Assembly (NCBI GenBank): GCA_910589415.1
Contig: OU342634.1
Location: forward strand, 930,001-994,000
Length of the DNA: 64,000 bases
DNA from: Malachius bipustulatus
Taxonomy: Eukaryota; Arthropoda; Insecta; Coleoptera; Melyridae
Direction of reading: 5' to 3'
Shown here: positions 22,125 through 34,332 of the stretch, piece after piece
Layout: each line of letters begins with the position of its first letter
How positions within the stretch are numbered: position 1 is the stretch's first letter
Position numbers and translations under genes: made by a program
The notes under the pieces: generated by a model
Databases searched by the model: none
What the model saw: only the letters and a program-made list of their open reading frames with translations
Told to the model about the DNA's origin: nothing

Positions 22125-22845
22125 ATAATAATAATGATAATTCTTAAATTACATCGAGAATTACATTTAAATAAAATTCACCGCTTGAATTTTTCATTTA
22201 GGTTATCTATTATTTATTCGGCTTTATTTTGGTAGGTAAATTATTCTAACCTGTGTTCAATAGTACTTTGCATGTAAAATAGTACAGGAAATATAACTCT
22301 GAGAGTGCAATTCCTTTTCCGTGCATTAATTAAATATTATCTTAACGAATCAACCTTCCAACAGTCAAGTTATCTTTAAATAAGATTGAACGCTATCCTC
22401 CTCGATTATTTTACACGCTAATTTATCAATAATTATGCACCCTTACTGATTTCATCAATATCTTTATTTATTTTTGCTTAATCGATTAGATTTGTTGACG
22501 GTATAAATTAACTTTCGGCTTTGGCAAGTGCTTAAAACCAGTTGGAGACATGAAAAAGTTGGAGACTTGACATTTCCTACGGCCCAATGCTCTTGATGTT
22601 GCGGTGTTTAATGTCGTCGGTACTGCATCATATCAACACGCCAACTTCTACTCTAGTTTCATTAGGGGAGAATTATATCATGAAACTACCTCGACCCAAT
22701 AGTTCAATCTTTCATAAAACAGGACAACGAGAAGGCTAATTTGGCTTGTTACATAATTTTCATTCCAATTAACCTCAACTCAATTTTATCTAGATTGGGG
22801 AACGAGTTTTTATTTTTTAATTTTTTATAAATAACGTTATAAAAT
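22125..22845. other. AT-rich spacer, nothing recognised
   Basis: No gene or repeat is visible after the TAA units that follow the LINE. Confidence 0.5.
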
Positions 22846-22847
22846 TC

Positions 22848-23194
22848 CTATTCTGTAAATGGGCTTAATGACATTTTACGTAACCTATCATTATCAACGG
22901 CGAAACTACCCTGCCTCTCGGGAACAGACATTCTTTGCAAAATCTCCAACGATGCATTCTTAAAGAAAATATTGAACATTTGAGCCATTTCGTGGGTGTC
23001 TGAAACAGCCTCACCACTCTGACCATTCCTGTACAACTTAATTTCCATGCAGTCTTAGTCTTATCTACAGAATCACAAATCATTTTTTGATAGTGACCAC
23101 CCTTCGTTTCCCTTATGAGCTTACGATGCCTTTTCTTCGCGTTGTTATACATATTAAAGGTTACGAGTAATTTGCGAGTTAAAATTATTATCAT
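22848..23194 (-). pseudogene. LINE ORF2 fragment (between endonuclease and RT)
   Basis: Two overlapping minus-strand frames together read as the linker that precedes the RT in jockey/R1-type LINEs. An upstream part has KKRHRKLIRETKGGHYQKMI. After a one-base frame change comes NGQSGEAVSDTHEMAQMFN and IFFKNASLEI (the usual P.E.A..FN.FF motif). There is no catalytic motif. Both ends are open and degraded, so this is a truncated relic. Confidence 0.5.
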
Positions 23195-23199
23195 AATAT

Positions 23200-24425
23200 G
23201 ATGCTAACGATGGAAGTATGAAAATACAATCATAGATTCGACACTTAAATCTTCCTTTTATTTTAAGAAAGATTTTAATTCTCCAAGAAGTTACTCTGTG
23301 GTAAGCAACTTTTAAACAAAATATTCAGTGTCGATGTGAGGGTGAGACTCGGTAAACAGAACCGTTCGCAGTGACCATCAGTTTCACGTATAGTTCATAC
23401 AATATTCCTTGTTTGACGAACATCTGAAACTCTTCTGAATAGCTTCGTCATTTTATACCTACTGTCTACAGGGTGTTGAAAAAGTATCGAATATTGGAGA
23501 GGGTATAGCATAGACCGGAATAAGTCAGAAAATCTCAATAAACATCGGTCCGCAAATTGATGATTTCGTTAGATGCAGAGGATTTTCTTTTTTTTTTTTT
23601 TTGGTATAAACTTTTTTTTTTAGTATGTAGGTACAAACAAATAATGGATATTGGATACTTATAAACAACACCAAAAGATTGAATAAGGTGATAAAAAAAT
23701 ATTATACGTAAGTAGCCAAAATAACATTTCTGCGTAGGAGAGATGAATTACATAGGAGCGTATTATAATGCTAGTGTATGCACTAAATAGTAATATTATC
23801 CAAAAACTATGAGTTTTATTTTTTATTTTTTTATTTTAAATAAATAATGATGAGTCTAAACTGAAAACCGTTCGTCGATGGGAGGCGGGGTTCGGAAGTT
23901 ACGTGAACATTTTTAGACTATTTCTCGATTTTTACGTTTTAGACGCTACTGGAAATATTTAAATTTTGATGAGAGAGATAGCTTGAAACGCGAAGATCTT
24001 GAATAAAGTTATAGATTGCCATTAGATAAAAGAAGACAGAGAACGAAAACTGATGAAGGAATAATCATAAAAAATCTTATAGGTGCGTATATCATTAAAA
24101 TAAGATAGGGACATGTAAACCGTTTTCCGATATCTTGAACCGTTTTCAAAAGTGACACAGCGGATGTCTGACATGTTCACGTTGGCTCTGGTTAGAAACA
24201 ATGAGTTTGGCTTCAATCAATCCCAATGTGTGAAAGCTCTACCGAACATGAGCCAACTTTAGCGCCAATACTGGTCCCAATTTATGGTACTAGGCAAATA
24301 CGCTCAACTATAAATCGCTTTGTCAAAATAGTGTTAATGTTAGTGTTGATGTTAGTGTTAATATTAATGGTAAAAAATTATGTTTAGAAATTGATCATGT
24401 AAATGAAATGCAACTTTTGCACCTA
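23200..24425. other. AT-rich DNA with MITE scraps
   Basis: Contains ACAGGGTGTTGAAAAAGTAT at 23,470 and, near 24,100-24,140, the block GGGACATGTAAACCGTTTTC...CTTGAACCGTTTTC. The latter matches the arms of the 11.1-11.96 kb fold-back. A T20-type run lies near 23,586-23,603. No gene. Confidence 0.5.
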
Positions 24426-24429
24426 ATTT

Positions 24430-25145
24430 AGAGATATACGCGGGAAAACAGCACGACGGTCCACACAAACTTGATAACACTGCGATTTCAGTAGTAAAAC
24501 GGATTTCACAACCAATTTTGAATACAGGCAGAAATCTCACAATTGAAAATTATTTTACCTCAGTGCCGCTAGCTAGAGATTTACTTGCAAACTTGCACGC
24601 TAAGAAAAAATTAAAAAAGATAGGCGGTATCTTTCTTTGATTTCTAGATATCAAAGAAAGACCGGTACTAAGAACCATATTTGGGTTTTCTAAGTCAATA
24701 GTTCTTCTGTCGTACAAACCTAATAGGAATAAAAATGTTCTAGCATTATCAGCTATGCACGCAGATGACAAAATAGACCCAGAATCTGACAAACTTGTAA
24801 AACCTGAAATTATCACATTTTATAAAACGACAAAGGGGGGTGTCGATGTTGTAGATGAGCTCAAGTCTTTGTACGTATCTAGGTTTTGCTGCAGGTGGCC
24901 TCTGAGGATATTTTCTCCATGTTGGCTATAGGTGGCATTAATAATTGTCAAGTCATTTATAAAAGTAATACCGGCATTCTCCAGGATCGAAGAATATATT
25001 TGAAAGAGTTGTCTCAAGAGTTAATGAAGCCGTATTTAGTCGTTCGATTAATAATACCATATCTTCCACACTCCTTGCGTTCTAGGATAAGGCAGACTTT
25101 GAAACTCCCAGAAACAAAACCCAATGCAGCAGCCATTAATGCTAT
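24430..25145 (+). pseudogene. piggyBac-type transposase relic
   Basis: Plus-strand frames, broken by several shifts, give the second half of a piggyBac transposase in order. [16 protein letters not shown] lies near 24,520-24,570, LLSYKPNRNKNVLALS near 24,710, and KTTKGGVDVVDELKSLYVSR near 24,825-24,880. The RRWPL-type helix and NNCQVIYKSNTG follow near 24,940, then a C-terminal stretch to ~25,145. Active piggyBac transposases have a catalytic Asp before NxFTS; here the codon is GAA (Glu). Frameshifts and this change mark a dead copy. The N-terminal part is not readable before ~24,430, and no TTAA-flanked termini were found. Confidence 0.78.
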
Positions 25146-25207
25146 TTTTTTTTTAATTGGACAGCGTGTATATTATTTCATTTTCATATTGCATACGACC
25201 AGTATAT

Positions 25208-25453
25208 GAAACAGGCCCCTGGGGCCTGTTTCACAAAACACTATTAACTATTATTAATAGTAATAGAGCTTATAATATGGGTGATTTTCAATAGCTTTTC
25301 TCAAAATAATTGTAATAACCTATTCAGTAATAGTTTATTTAACTATTATTAATAGTCTATTTCAATTATATTAGTCGGTCAGTGTTTTACAAAAGTTGAA
25401 ATGAAAAAAATAGACCATTATTAATAACTAATATTTTTGTGAAACAGGCCCCA
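25208..25453. repeat. short MITE with GGGGCCTGTTTCAC termini
   Basis: GGGGCCTGTTTCACAAAA at 25,221 faces TTTTTGTGAAACAGGCCCC ending at 25,453, and the interior is rich in TATTAATA. Immediately left, TGAAACAGGCCCC (25,207-25,219) is an additional right-end terminus placed head-to-head, separated by one T. This indicates two copies abutting or a rearranged end. Confidence 0.75.
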
Positions 25454-25454
25454 G

Positions 25455-27165
25455 ATTTACTATTAAGGGTATTTGGTTTAAGATCGGTAGGTAGGTGTGT
25501 TTAAATGTCTGTAAGCTGTATTGTGTGTTGTAGTGAGATGTCAAAAGACCATAAATATCGATCGTGGAGCAAGAAGACACCTGATGTAAAGAAGGGGTAG
25601 GAGAAAACAGCCGATGGGTTAGCCCTGAGGGGGGCTTGAAGGAAGACGCGGTGGAGAGCTCGAGCTGAGCACACTGACACTGACACTGGGACTGGCAGTA
25701 GAGTCGGTTCCTGGGTCTTGAAGTTTGAAGGTTTCGGGACTAGTTGATTGAGGAGTGCTAAATCATAGCGTGATCAAAAGCCAACCAAGAGTGCGAGAGT
25801 CGTTGCTGGAACACCTGGTCCAAGTATCACAGAAGGTCGTACCTATTATTATTAAATTTCCTCTAACAGTACCCTATTTTAATCCACCAAATAAGCAATA
25901 AATAATAATAATAAGGGATTCTAAAACATAATAACAATTCTTATAAATAATTGTAATTATTTAAATACTTAAACCTAATCGCAACCAAACCCTAATTCAT
26001 TAAAAAGATATCCAAAGGTATCGTTTTCTTTAGTAGTGAAGTGACCCAGATTGCCTTTACAAATGTCAATGCGCATGTTAAAATCGAAAACGTAGAGTTT
26101 CTACCATTCACTGATCTTCTATGGATTCAAATGTCAGTCGTCAAGCTTTCAAATTTAGATACGTCAAATGTCACTGTCAGTCTTTTCTTGTAAACACATG
26201 GCGAAATCCAGCGGAAGTGAGATGTAAGATTTTTGGTAGGTTAGGAACGCTAATGTGAATGTGAATGTAATGCCAAAATAATGACCGAGCTAATGAGGTA
26301 AACAGGCTATAAATAGGGGTGGCGACCCCAGAACGTGATCTCTTTTTTGGCTAGCAGCCCTTCCTGGATGGATGTTGATTATTTATTTATATTTCACGAA
26401 CATATTTATTCAACGAAACTGTCCAATCGATAATGATGTATCTTGATTTCGAATTGATCTTTGTAATTGTAAAGTCAGGTTCTCTTATTTTTCTGTGAAA
26501 TCAATCAACGTAAAAGTCACTTCTCATTCTTCGTCAAACATAATTCAAAAGGGTGGATCATTTTCATTGCTAATTGTTTACCGAACTATTGAACCGCGAA
26601 TGTATGGGCCTTATGTGAATCTAACTAACATTTTCGTCCTTGCCTGGGGGGCCATTTAAACAGCCAACGGATAGCATCCTAGTCGGACTCCGGATCTCAG
26701 GGACTCCTCCAACTCTAGGCGGGTAGCATCTTAATCAGACCTCGCTACACTGTCTTATTAACATAACCCATTCCCATGGTTATCTTAAAGACCTAGATTT
26801 CTGTGATAATGCTGCTGTTTAAAATGATTCGCGCAAATGAGTCATGAAAGAGGGTTCATTAGTTTTGGTGACAGTTGTCGAGACGATTGATCTACGCTTT
26901 TCAAACCACCGTTGATTTTTTTCATTTCGGGACAATGATCGAGATTTTCTCGGCCATGCTCTTTTGCTCATGAGTCCCAGTCGAGCGTAATAAAGGCACT
27001 GCTAGGTTTCTCTTAGAATAAAGTAGGTGTTTTTAAAGTTCATTTGTTTCATTAATCTCAAATCTCCCACCTTTTGCTTCATGTCTGTGTATAAAAGAAC
27101 CAATAACAAGGTAAGAGGTTACTACGAACATAACGGAAGGTCCAAACAAGGTGAAAACTAGACGA
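25455..27165. other. intergenic DNA, mixed composition, unassigned
   Basis: Patches near 25,500-25,850 and 26,640-26,760 are GC-richer but carry no motif I recognise. They could be old LTR or LINE scraps. No credible gene. Confidence 0.4.
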
Positions 27166-27166
27166 A

Positions 27167-27203
27167 CACGAGCCCAGGTAAAACGCACGAGCCCAGGTAA
27201 AAA
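27167..27203. repeat. 18-bp tandem repeat, two units
   Basis: CACGAGCCCAGGTAAAAC occurs twice in a row (27,167-27,184 and 27,186-27,203, the last base region varying), separated by one G. Confidence 0.7.
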
Positions 27204-27429
27204 CCACGATCACAAACAGTAAGTAGTGTTGGCCATTTTATTTGAAATCAGGGCGGGGGAACTTTAAATTCAAATCAAACATTCAGAGCGGGAATCCAAA
27301 CAGTCATTCATGACAGACTAGTTGACATTTCAAACGTCAAAGGGGTTCTTCTTTTTCAACCATTCAGTTTTAAAGGGGGCCACATTACTGAATTTGCTGC
27401 GCATGACGCAGGATCTCAATTTTAAAAGG

Positions 27430-27895
27430 TAGGTTACACTACAGTAGGAATATACCAAATAAACCCATTTGCCTGAGTTAAAGCAAAACTCGCAGAAAAA
27501 CAAGAGTACCATGTTCAATTTAAAGCCGAGGCAAGAAAATAGTCAAAGAATAATTTCAAAGACACAATATTTTCTGAGAAAATCCAGTAAGAATGGTTTT
27601 TACAGTTTCACTTTAAATCGAGTGGTTTATGAGTTATACCTAAATAAGTGAAAATCGATATTTTCCATTTTGAAAGCAGCGTATATCACAAACGATTCAA
27701 AATATCGAAAAACGGTTTACATGTCCCTATTTTAAGATTTTTATGTACTATCTTACGATGTAGATGAAATTTTTATACAGGGTGATAAAAAATCTAAAAA
27801 GTTCCATCACCCTACCCTGTATTAAAATTTGAACCATATAGTAGGATATCATCATATGAAAAGTTAAGATAGAGATATGTAAGCCGTCAACACAA
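27430..27895. repeat. partial fold-back MITE related to 11.1-11.96 kb
   Basis: Shares the order 'tttgagttatA..cAAgtgaaaatcg', 'cggtttacatgtccctatttta' and 'tatacagggtgataaaaaatct' with the 11 kb fold-back. It then turns around at about 27,800 into a short inverted continuation ending GATATGTAAGCCG. The right arm is mostly missing. Confidence 0.65.
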
Positions 27896-28383
27896 CGCAT
27901 TTGGTATAGAAGTGTCCGGTATTGTTAGGTTTAGAGTGTTTGTCACAGGGTTACGAGCACAAATATAAAATTTTTATTTGCATTTCATTTGGTTGGGGCA
28001 CTGCACTCAGTGTTTGGCATGCGTTTTGGCTGCCTGGGCTGTATTATTTGGCACAAGCCCAACCCATCTTGCATTTTTATTCATTTTCGTTCCATTAAAT
28101 TAATCCTCTCACTATGATTATGATCGAAATTGTGATGTGTGCCAGTGAGATACATTGCACTAATGAAGTAAGACGAAGTGTCCACAATTTGCACCTCTAC
28201 TCACAGTGCACATCAATGAATGGCATTCTGTTTAACAATACGTCATTCATCTCTTGCCATCTCTGGTCTACAAATATAAAAATTCCAATGCAAATTCAAT
28301 AAATTTGACATCTCGTCATCTATATTGAAATTTTATTGATTACAAATGGTTGGCAGCCAATCAAGTCCTTTCATTCTCATTCT

Positions 28384-28418
28384 ATTTTCTTTACCTCTCT
28401 AAGGAAGGTAAAGAAAAT
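28384..28418. repeat. 13-bp perfect inverted repeat
   Basis: ATTTTCTTTACCT (28,384-28,396) and its exact complement AGGTAAAGAAAAT (28,406-28,418) flank a 9-nt loop. No function is assigned. Confidence 0.6.
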
Positions 28419-28419
28419 T

Positions 28420-30020
28420 TTGATACAGTTCAACAGAATGACGTTATTCCATACTTTAAAACTGTAGTAGAATGTGACTATTCTAGAGTAGTAGAACAAA
28501 ATCCTTATTTATAAATTTTCCCAGACAATATGAAAATGCAACAATATGCATGCAACCGATTAAAAAAAAAATATACGATCTCGTCATGACTGAGCCAAGA
28601 CACATCTTATAAAAAAAGTTACGTAAATAAAAAATTAATGAAATATGAAAATTAACCTGTTTTCGTATTAAAAAAATACAAATTTAAAGATTTGTCAAAT
28701 TAGGTATCGCATTTCTCTCACAATATTTTCAAATAATATTAATAATATTCTCAATTTCATAAATAATTGTGCTGAAAACATAATCGAATCGGGATATCTG
28801 ATGACGTAGATTACCTTTTTTGCAATATCGAATCTCGAATCTGATACTATATATACCTACATCCTCTAAATCGACGGACACTGGCAAAAGAGCACTCCTG
28901 AATACATTATGTAGGTATTGGAAAAGCAAGAACTGTGGCATTATCCATTTCAACCTCACCTAAATCTTCTAAGATTTAGAATTCAATTTGGAGGATATTT
29001 CTATACATTGTGTCTTCAATCTAGTTTTTGAATAGTGATAAGTAAGTACCTACCTAGTAAAAATTTTAGTACAGTCTATGTTTGTAGGTATACTGAAAAA
29101 TATAATTTAATAATTTTCATAACCAGAAAACGTCTTATAATAATATCAACAGTTTTGGTTTGCGAAGTCATTTATGTCTTTTATCAGTTACAGAACTTCA
29201 AGAGGTGGCATTGGAAACCGAAGTGACAATCGATCGAAAACGAAGGATTACAATTAATAATCGTTATAGTTCGGAACGATAATACCGTACAGGGGTAATT
29301 ATTGTGGCATTATTGAGGAACGTATAGCTCAACCTATATGCATTGTTTTGTTTTCTCCACTGTAGAAGCTTCACAGTTCCATGTTGTTGGATATACGATA
29401 ACTGTATAGTCCATTAGAGTTACTAATGGAATAGTCTGCTGGCCCAATAAGCAACGATTTATCGATACATTAAAGGGAGGAAAGACTTGAAATGGAGTGT
29501 TATAAAATATATCTCCAACACATTGTGTTGAAACTAAAAACTATCACACTGGATACTTCCAAAAGTGCGTATCTCCGTAACAGGCTGTATCGTTTATTAA
29601 ATCAACGATTTGTGACCATTTTGTAAGCGACAATGAATATTAATATCCATGAATATCCATGAATATCTCGATCGATTCTCGATATTACCTATGTCAGATA
29701 AAGTTAAGCGATGTGAATTTTTTCATTTTGAATTATAAATTACAAAGAATTGATTTATTTATGATTGAAATTTAAACTTTCAAGTAGCTCCGTTACCTAC
29801 TAGATATAGCTGGTAGCTAAGTAAGTACCTAATCCTTCTATTGCCTGAGTAAAAATTAAAACATAATTTAGGCAGACCCTGGAAAAAAAGTTAGGATTGA
29901 ATCTATAAAAGTGTAAAACACAGATTTCTGATGACTTGAATGCTGAGCTATTTACCGACACACCAAATGAAGATATTGCTGTTGAGCTAAATGTTGAAGA
30001 TACCTATATCAATCAATATT
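28420..30020. other. AT-rich intergenic DNA, nothing recognised
   Basis: No gene, LINE or transposase motif was found; open frames are short and of AT-biased composition. Confidence 0.5.
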
Positions 30021-30292
30021 TAGTGTCCACTACCCAAGCAGCATGGTATATTCGGAGAATATGTAAATCAAGTACATAATATGAAAATAATACCCCTCAT
30101 GTGTGATGTATATTCTGGGTATATACGTTAAAATGTTTTTGCAGACGTTTAAAACAAGTTTTTGCAGCAAATGCCTAAAATGTTTATAGTTCAGTTCCGA
30201 ATCGGAAGATACCTTATCAGTTTTTCCGGCTAGAGAGCTGAGAGGAATAAACGTAAGGGGAAAGCAGATGTCAGTGGCGCACGACTTACCAA

Positions 30293-31445
30293 TTTTAAAG
30301 GGGCTTTCCTTCTGAACTTGATGTCGAAATGTCACTGTCACTATTACTATCCATATCAGGGTTAATTTGAACTATAAGTGGTTGTACTAGGCATTCAACG
30401 CGGGTGTCCAAATCCCACATTTTTATTTCTTTTTTTTCTACATGTCCTATACAACTACGCCATAATATGTCCGGGGTTATATGCGAAACCGCTTCTTATA
30501 AAAGTCTCTTCACATCGCACAGCTTAAAACTAGAATTTATACGACCCAGGAACCTTTAATTTGAGCCCAAACAAGTTCAATGGGGTTTAATTCGCGGTGA
30601 TACGGCGGAATTCTCAACACTGTCACACCGTGTTCTCGTGCCATTTCGTCAACCACATACTTAATATACATGGGTCTGTGCTGACGCACTATTTCCAACA
30701 ATTATATTTTAAGCATATTTTCATCATGAGGCAGTTTCTTTGAATTCAGCCACTCTATTATATCTGCTTTCCGCCACGCTGAAGTTGGTGTTTTTTCCAA
30801 TCGACGACTGTGATAAGGGGCATTGTCGAGGACAATCACAGAACCAGGCTCAACAAGTAACAAAATGGAGGAAAACCATCATTCAAAAACTTCAGAAAAG
30901 AAGAACTTTCGATGTTGAAGTCTTGCCAGACTTTCGACACTGTGTGGCCTTCATTCAGACACGTTTCGTCAGTGTAATATATTTTTCTTTGTGATCGTCG
31001 ATGCTCTCGAATTTCATTCAAAAATTTTTTGCGCCTCAAAACAATTTCATTTCTTTCAATTAAGATGCTCTTTTGGTTTCTTTTATGGTAGCGGATGTTC
31101 ATTTCGCGTAAAGTTCGAATTAGTACTCGACGAGATATCTTTGGCAGACTTTCATCGTTGTGCAGCTCTGCTGGAATTTTACTTAAAGTAGGAATTTCAT
31201 TTATAAAAAATGCGGCATGAAATTTTCGACGACGAATAGCATACTTCACGTCATCATCGAGTATGATTCTCTTCCGACCAGAAGTTCCATCTTTATTTGG
31301 TTTCTCAATATTGGGATTCTTGATAACGCTGAAGACCGTACAAACAGAAACATTAGTTAAACTAGCACACAACTACCTCTTTCACTAGCATATCGGGATA
31401 CCTATCCTAAAGACCTTGCTTGTACACAGTATTCACCATTACATG
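30293..31445 (-). pseudogene. second Sailor-type (DD82E) transposase relic
   Basis: The minus strand is open from about 31,372 to 30,836. It carries a helix-turn-helix half, then the first catalytic block KIYYTDETCLNEGHTV (~30,950). After a frameshift near 30,840 the second Asp follows in VIVLDNAPYH (~30,820) and the Glu in PYHRELNPIELVW (~30,570). Counting through one internal stop, 82 residues separate the second Asp and the Glu, the Sailor signature and the same as the 5.98-7.40 kb copy. Protein similarity between the two copies outside the motifs is low, so they are distinct lineages rather than duplicates. A Ser/Asp-rich C-terminal stretch (MDSNSDSDISTSSSEGKP) is readable at ~30,300-30,350, as in the other copy. 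Several stops and shifts make it non-functional. Confidence 0.8.
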
Positions 31446-31449
31446 CTCT

Positions 31450-33040
31450 TCTTACGTTAGAACGTGGCGTTTTTCGATTGTGACGCACTAAAATTTTCTG
31501 CAAGTTTCATTTTATAAAAATCGAGAATAGGACACTTGGATATTTTACGGGATAAGCTACCGGGTGATATTATTATCCTATAGGTATATCCAGCTATTTA
31601 CTTACAATAATAATTATGTATAATTAGGTGTTATATCATCGAGTCACTTAAAACTTGGATCATGAAAAGAAGCAAGTGGGGGCAATTTACGTTTATACAT
31701 TTCCAAAGCAATGTGCCCGCCTATGGCAGGTAAATCACACTTCACATTGTTTGCCTTGAATATTTAATAAAACAATAAATTTCGAGACAGAAATGCATAA
31801 AAGATAAGCGCGATCAGATAAGAAGACGGATGTTCCGGGTGATTCGTGCAAAATTATAAAATTTAGTTTGTTCCGTGCACTTTAAAATAGGACTTATTTG
31901 AATCACCATTATAAAGATTAAATTTCAGTTCAAATCTGATAAGGTCTCTTCCGAATTGAAACTGCAGTATAGGTATATCCACGTTTGCACGTACACTATA
32001 TTTTATACAGGATGGGCCATCGAAAAGGTAACAAGCCTAATATTTTGGAAAGTGAAGATGTATACGAAAAACGCCGAAACAGGTCGAGTTTGTTGTCGAT
32101 GGGGACATATTTGGGACATATTTTCATGACAAATTTAACTACCCAAGTTAAATTCTTGGGTAGTTAATTCTTCTTAGTTATCTTACACCGTGCTTTTAGG
32201 ACATACGTTCTTATGAAGTTTTCTTCTTAAATGGACCCAAAAATCACCCCCTCAAATATTGAGATTCAATTACAAAACACCCTGTACTTTTATTGTGTAC
32301 GCCTCTCAGATTATTTATTGATATGATTTCACAATGCGCTCCTTTTGCAGTCAAACAGCAATATCTTTTTTTCTAAAGTAAAGCATACAAAATATTACAC
32401 CATTGCAGAAACTAGATCAAATGGGTAATTTTTAGGATTAACTTGGCAGGTTCACGGGGTAATTTTTTTTCATGTATGAAGTGGCAAAGTTGTGACATGA
32501 AAAAACAAAAATTTTCTATCGGGCAAAAAAATTAATAATTTTCTTAAAAGGTAGGGCACTAGAATATTTCTTCGACACTTAATCATTAATGGGGCTATTC
32601 AGCATTGCGTAACAAAATTAAGAATGTAAGAATATGAAATTTTGCAACTGTGACACTCGAAAAACAGATCTAAGGTATCGATTTTCACAAAATTCATAAA
32701 AGTCCCATTATCTCGAAAATACACAATTTTTTACTGAGATCATCTTATGATATTCTCGTCAGTCATGACTTGGCCTACCAGCCCTTCAAGGGATGACGTT
32801 GAGTTTTGGGACACCCTGTATACCTGAATGTAAATAAAAAAGACTCTCAAAATATGAACCTGTAGATACACCGTATCTACAGGTGCACCATATATCTTTC
32901 CCTATATTCTGGAGATCTTCTGAACGCTAATAGATACAGGGTCGGTTAAATTAGCGAAAAGATGCGCAGTTTTGTGGAAATCTCGAATTCGTTATCACAT
33001 AATTAACAACATATTATTATGAACATTATATTCATATTCT
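31450..33040. other. intergenic DNA with MITE ends
   Basis: Contains ACAGG-type termini near 32,007 (TATACAGGATGGGCCATC) and 32,275-32,285 (ACACCCTGTAC), and TTTTGGGACACCCTGTATAC at 32,804. No gene. The limits of the individual MITEs were not resolved. Confidence 0.4.
32859..32883. repeat. 11-bp perfect hairpin
   Basis: CCTGTAGATAC pairs with GTATCTACAGG across a 3-nt loop (ACC). It could be the turn-round point of a degraded fold-back element. Confidence 0.6.
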
Positions 33041-34015
33041 ATCCCAGGCAGCACAGGTTCGTGACATATACGTGTATTATACGTAATTTTGGTATAAAAA
33101 TGGTTTCAGTATAACAGTGAAACGTTTCTTGTATACGAGTTTTACACGAGACGTATTTTCTATGTATATTAAACGTATATTTTTCAATTATTTTGTATAA
33201 TTAAGGTATATGATATACGAGTATTTAACATTTTCTCATTACGCACTTTTAAAGATAGTTATTATAGTGTTTTGAAATTATCATTCCAATATACGTATAA
33301 TGTTTGGGAATTGAATACATATAATACATGTGATAAAAAGACCTCATATACAGTATGTACAAATAAAAATATAAAATGTATATACATACCTACAAATAAA
33401 AGGAAATATGTTAGTAGAAATATAAACAATGTAGGACCTACTATCTATCAACGTGTTTTAAAATGTTTATACCTTAATTAATAATAATTATTATAATGTT
33501 TATATTATTTCCTTATATCAATATTTTTATTTTCTATAATCGTTTCGTTTGAGAAATGTAGAAATTATTTATAATCATTAATATTAGAGGCCCTGTCCAC
33601 GTATAAATACCTGTAAACAGTTTGTTAACTAAAATAGGTATATCCTACACGGAAATGAACATAAACATAGAAAAATTGAATTGTTCAAAAATATGCATTT
33701 GCTGCCTTACAACGGTCTAGACTTCCAGTCCAGGAGTAGGGGACAGAGAACCTGTTTCCGTCTCCTACCCCGCTAACCCGCAACCCTACATCTGCATACA
33801 CTGCCTTGACTTGCAGGTGCATATTCTGTGGTCTGTACCTATTTGTTTCGGTAAGAATACAAAAAATTTAAATGAAAATGAAAATATGACTTCTCAGTAC
33901 GCCTCCGTCTCAGTCTCAGTTCCAGTTCTAGTCTAGACGTTGATGCTGATTTAGTGGGTGAGTGACATGATAAAGTTATTATAACACGAGTTATAACACC
34001 ATAGTAAAGTGAGTG

Positions 34016-34332
34016 ATGGAATTACGTTACGTGCAAAGTAAGTACTTACACTTATCTAACAAAGTTTTAAATCAATAATAATAAATACCTATTTTAATAT
34101 TTTCATAGGTAGGTAGGTGCGTATCTGAGCTGAGATACGTTTTCTAGGATTGATGGATTTCAAAATGGGGATACTGTACAGGTGTGAGAAAAAGTTACGT
34201 GCAAAATACATTTTAGTGGTGGCCTTTTCTACCCTTCAAAACAACAGGGAAAAATTCACGAATTGTCCACTGAATATATTCTCAATAGCAGATCAGGTCG
34301 AGATAAACGCCCAGTCAAAGAGACAAGAATGA
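34016..34332 (+). CDS. possible two-exon small ORF inside the CCCAGGCAGC element
   Basis: ATG at 34,016 opens a 22-nt exon ending at a good donor (CAAA|GTAAGT). An intron of 110 bp (34,038-34,147) would end TTTTCTAG. The next exon continues in phase (split codon A|GA) to TGA at 34,330-34,332, giving about 68 residues including RAKYILVVAFSTLQNN. A second GTAAGT donor lies two bases past the stop. No known domain is seen. It could be an element-encoded peptide, the start of a longer transposase with lost exons, or coincidence. Confidence 0.22.

Noticed and set aside
25501..25686. 61-codon minus-strand frame in a GC-richer patch
   Set aside because: No start or splice context and no similarity recognised.
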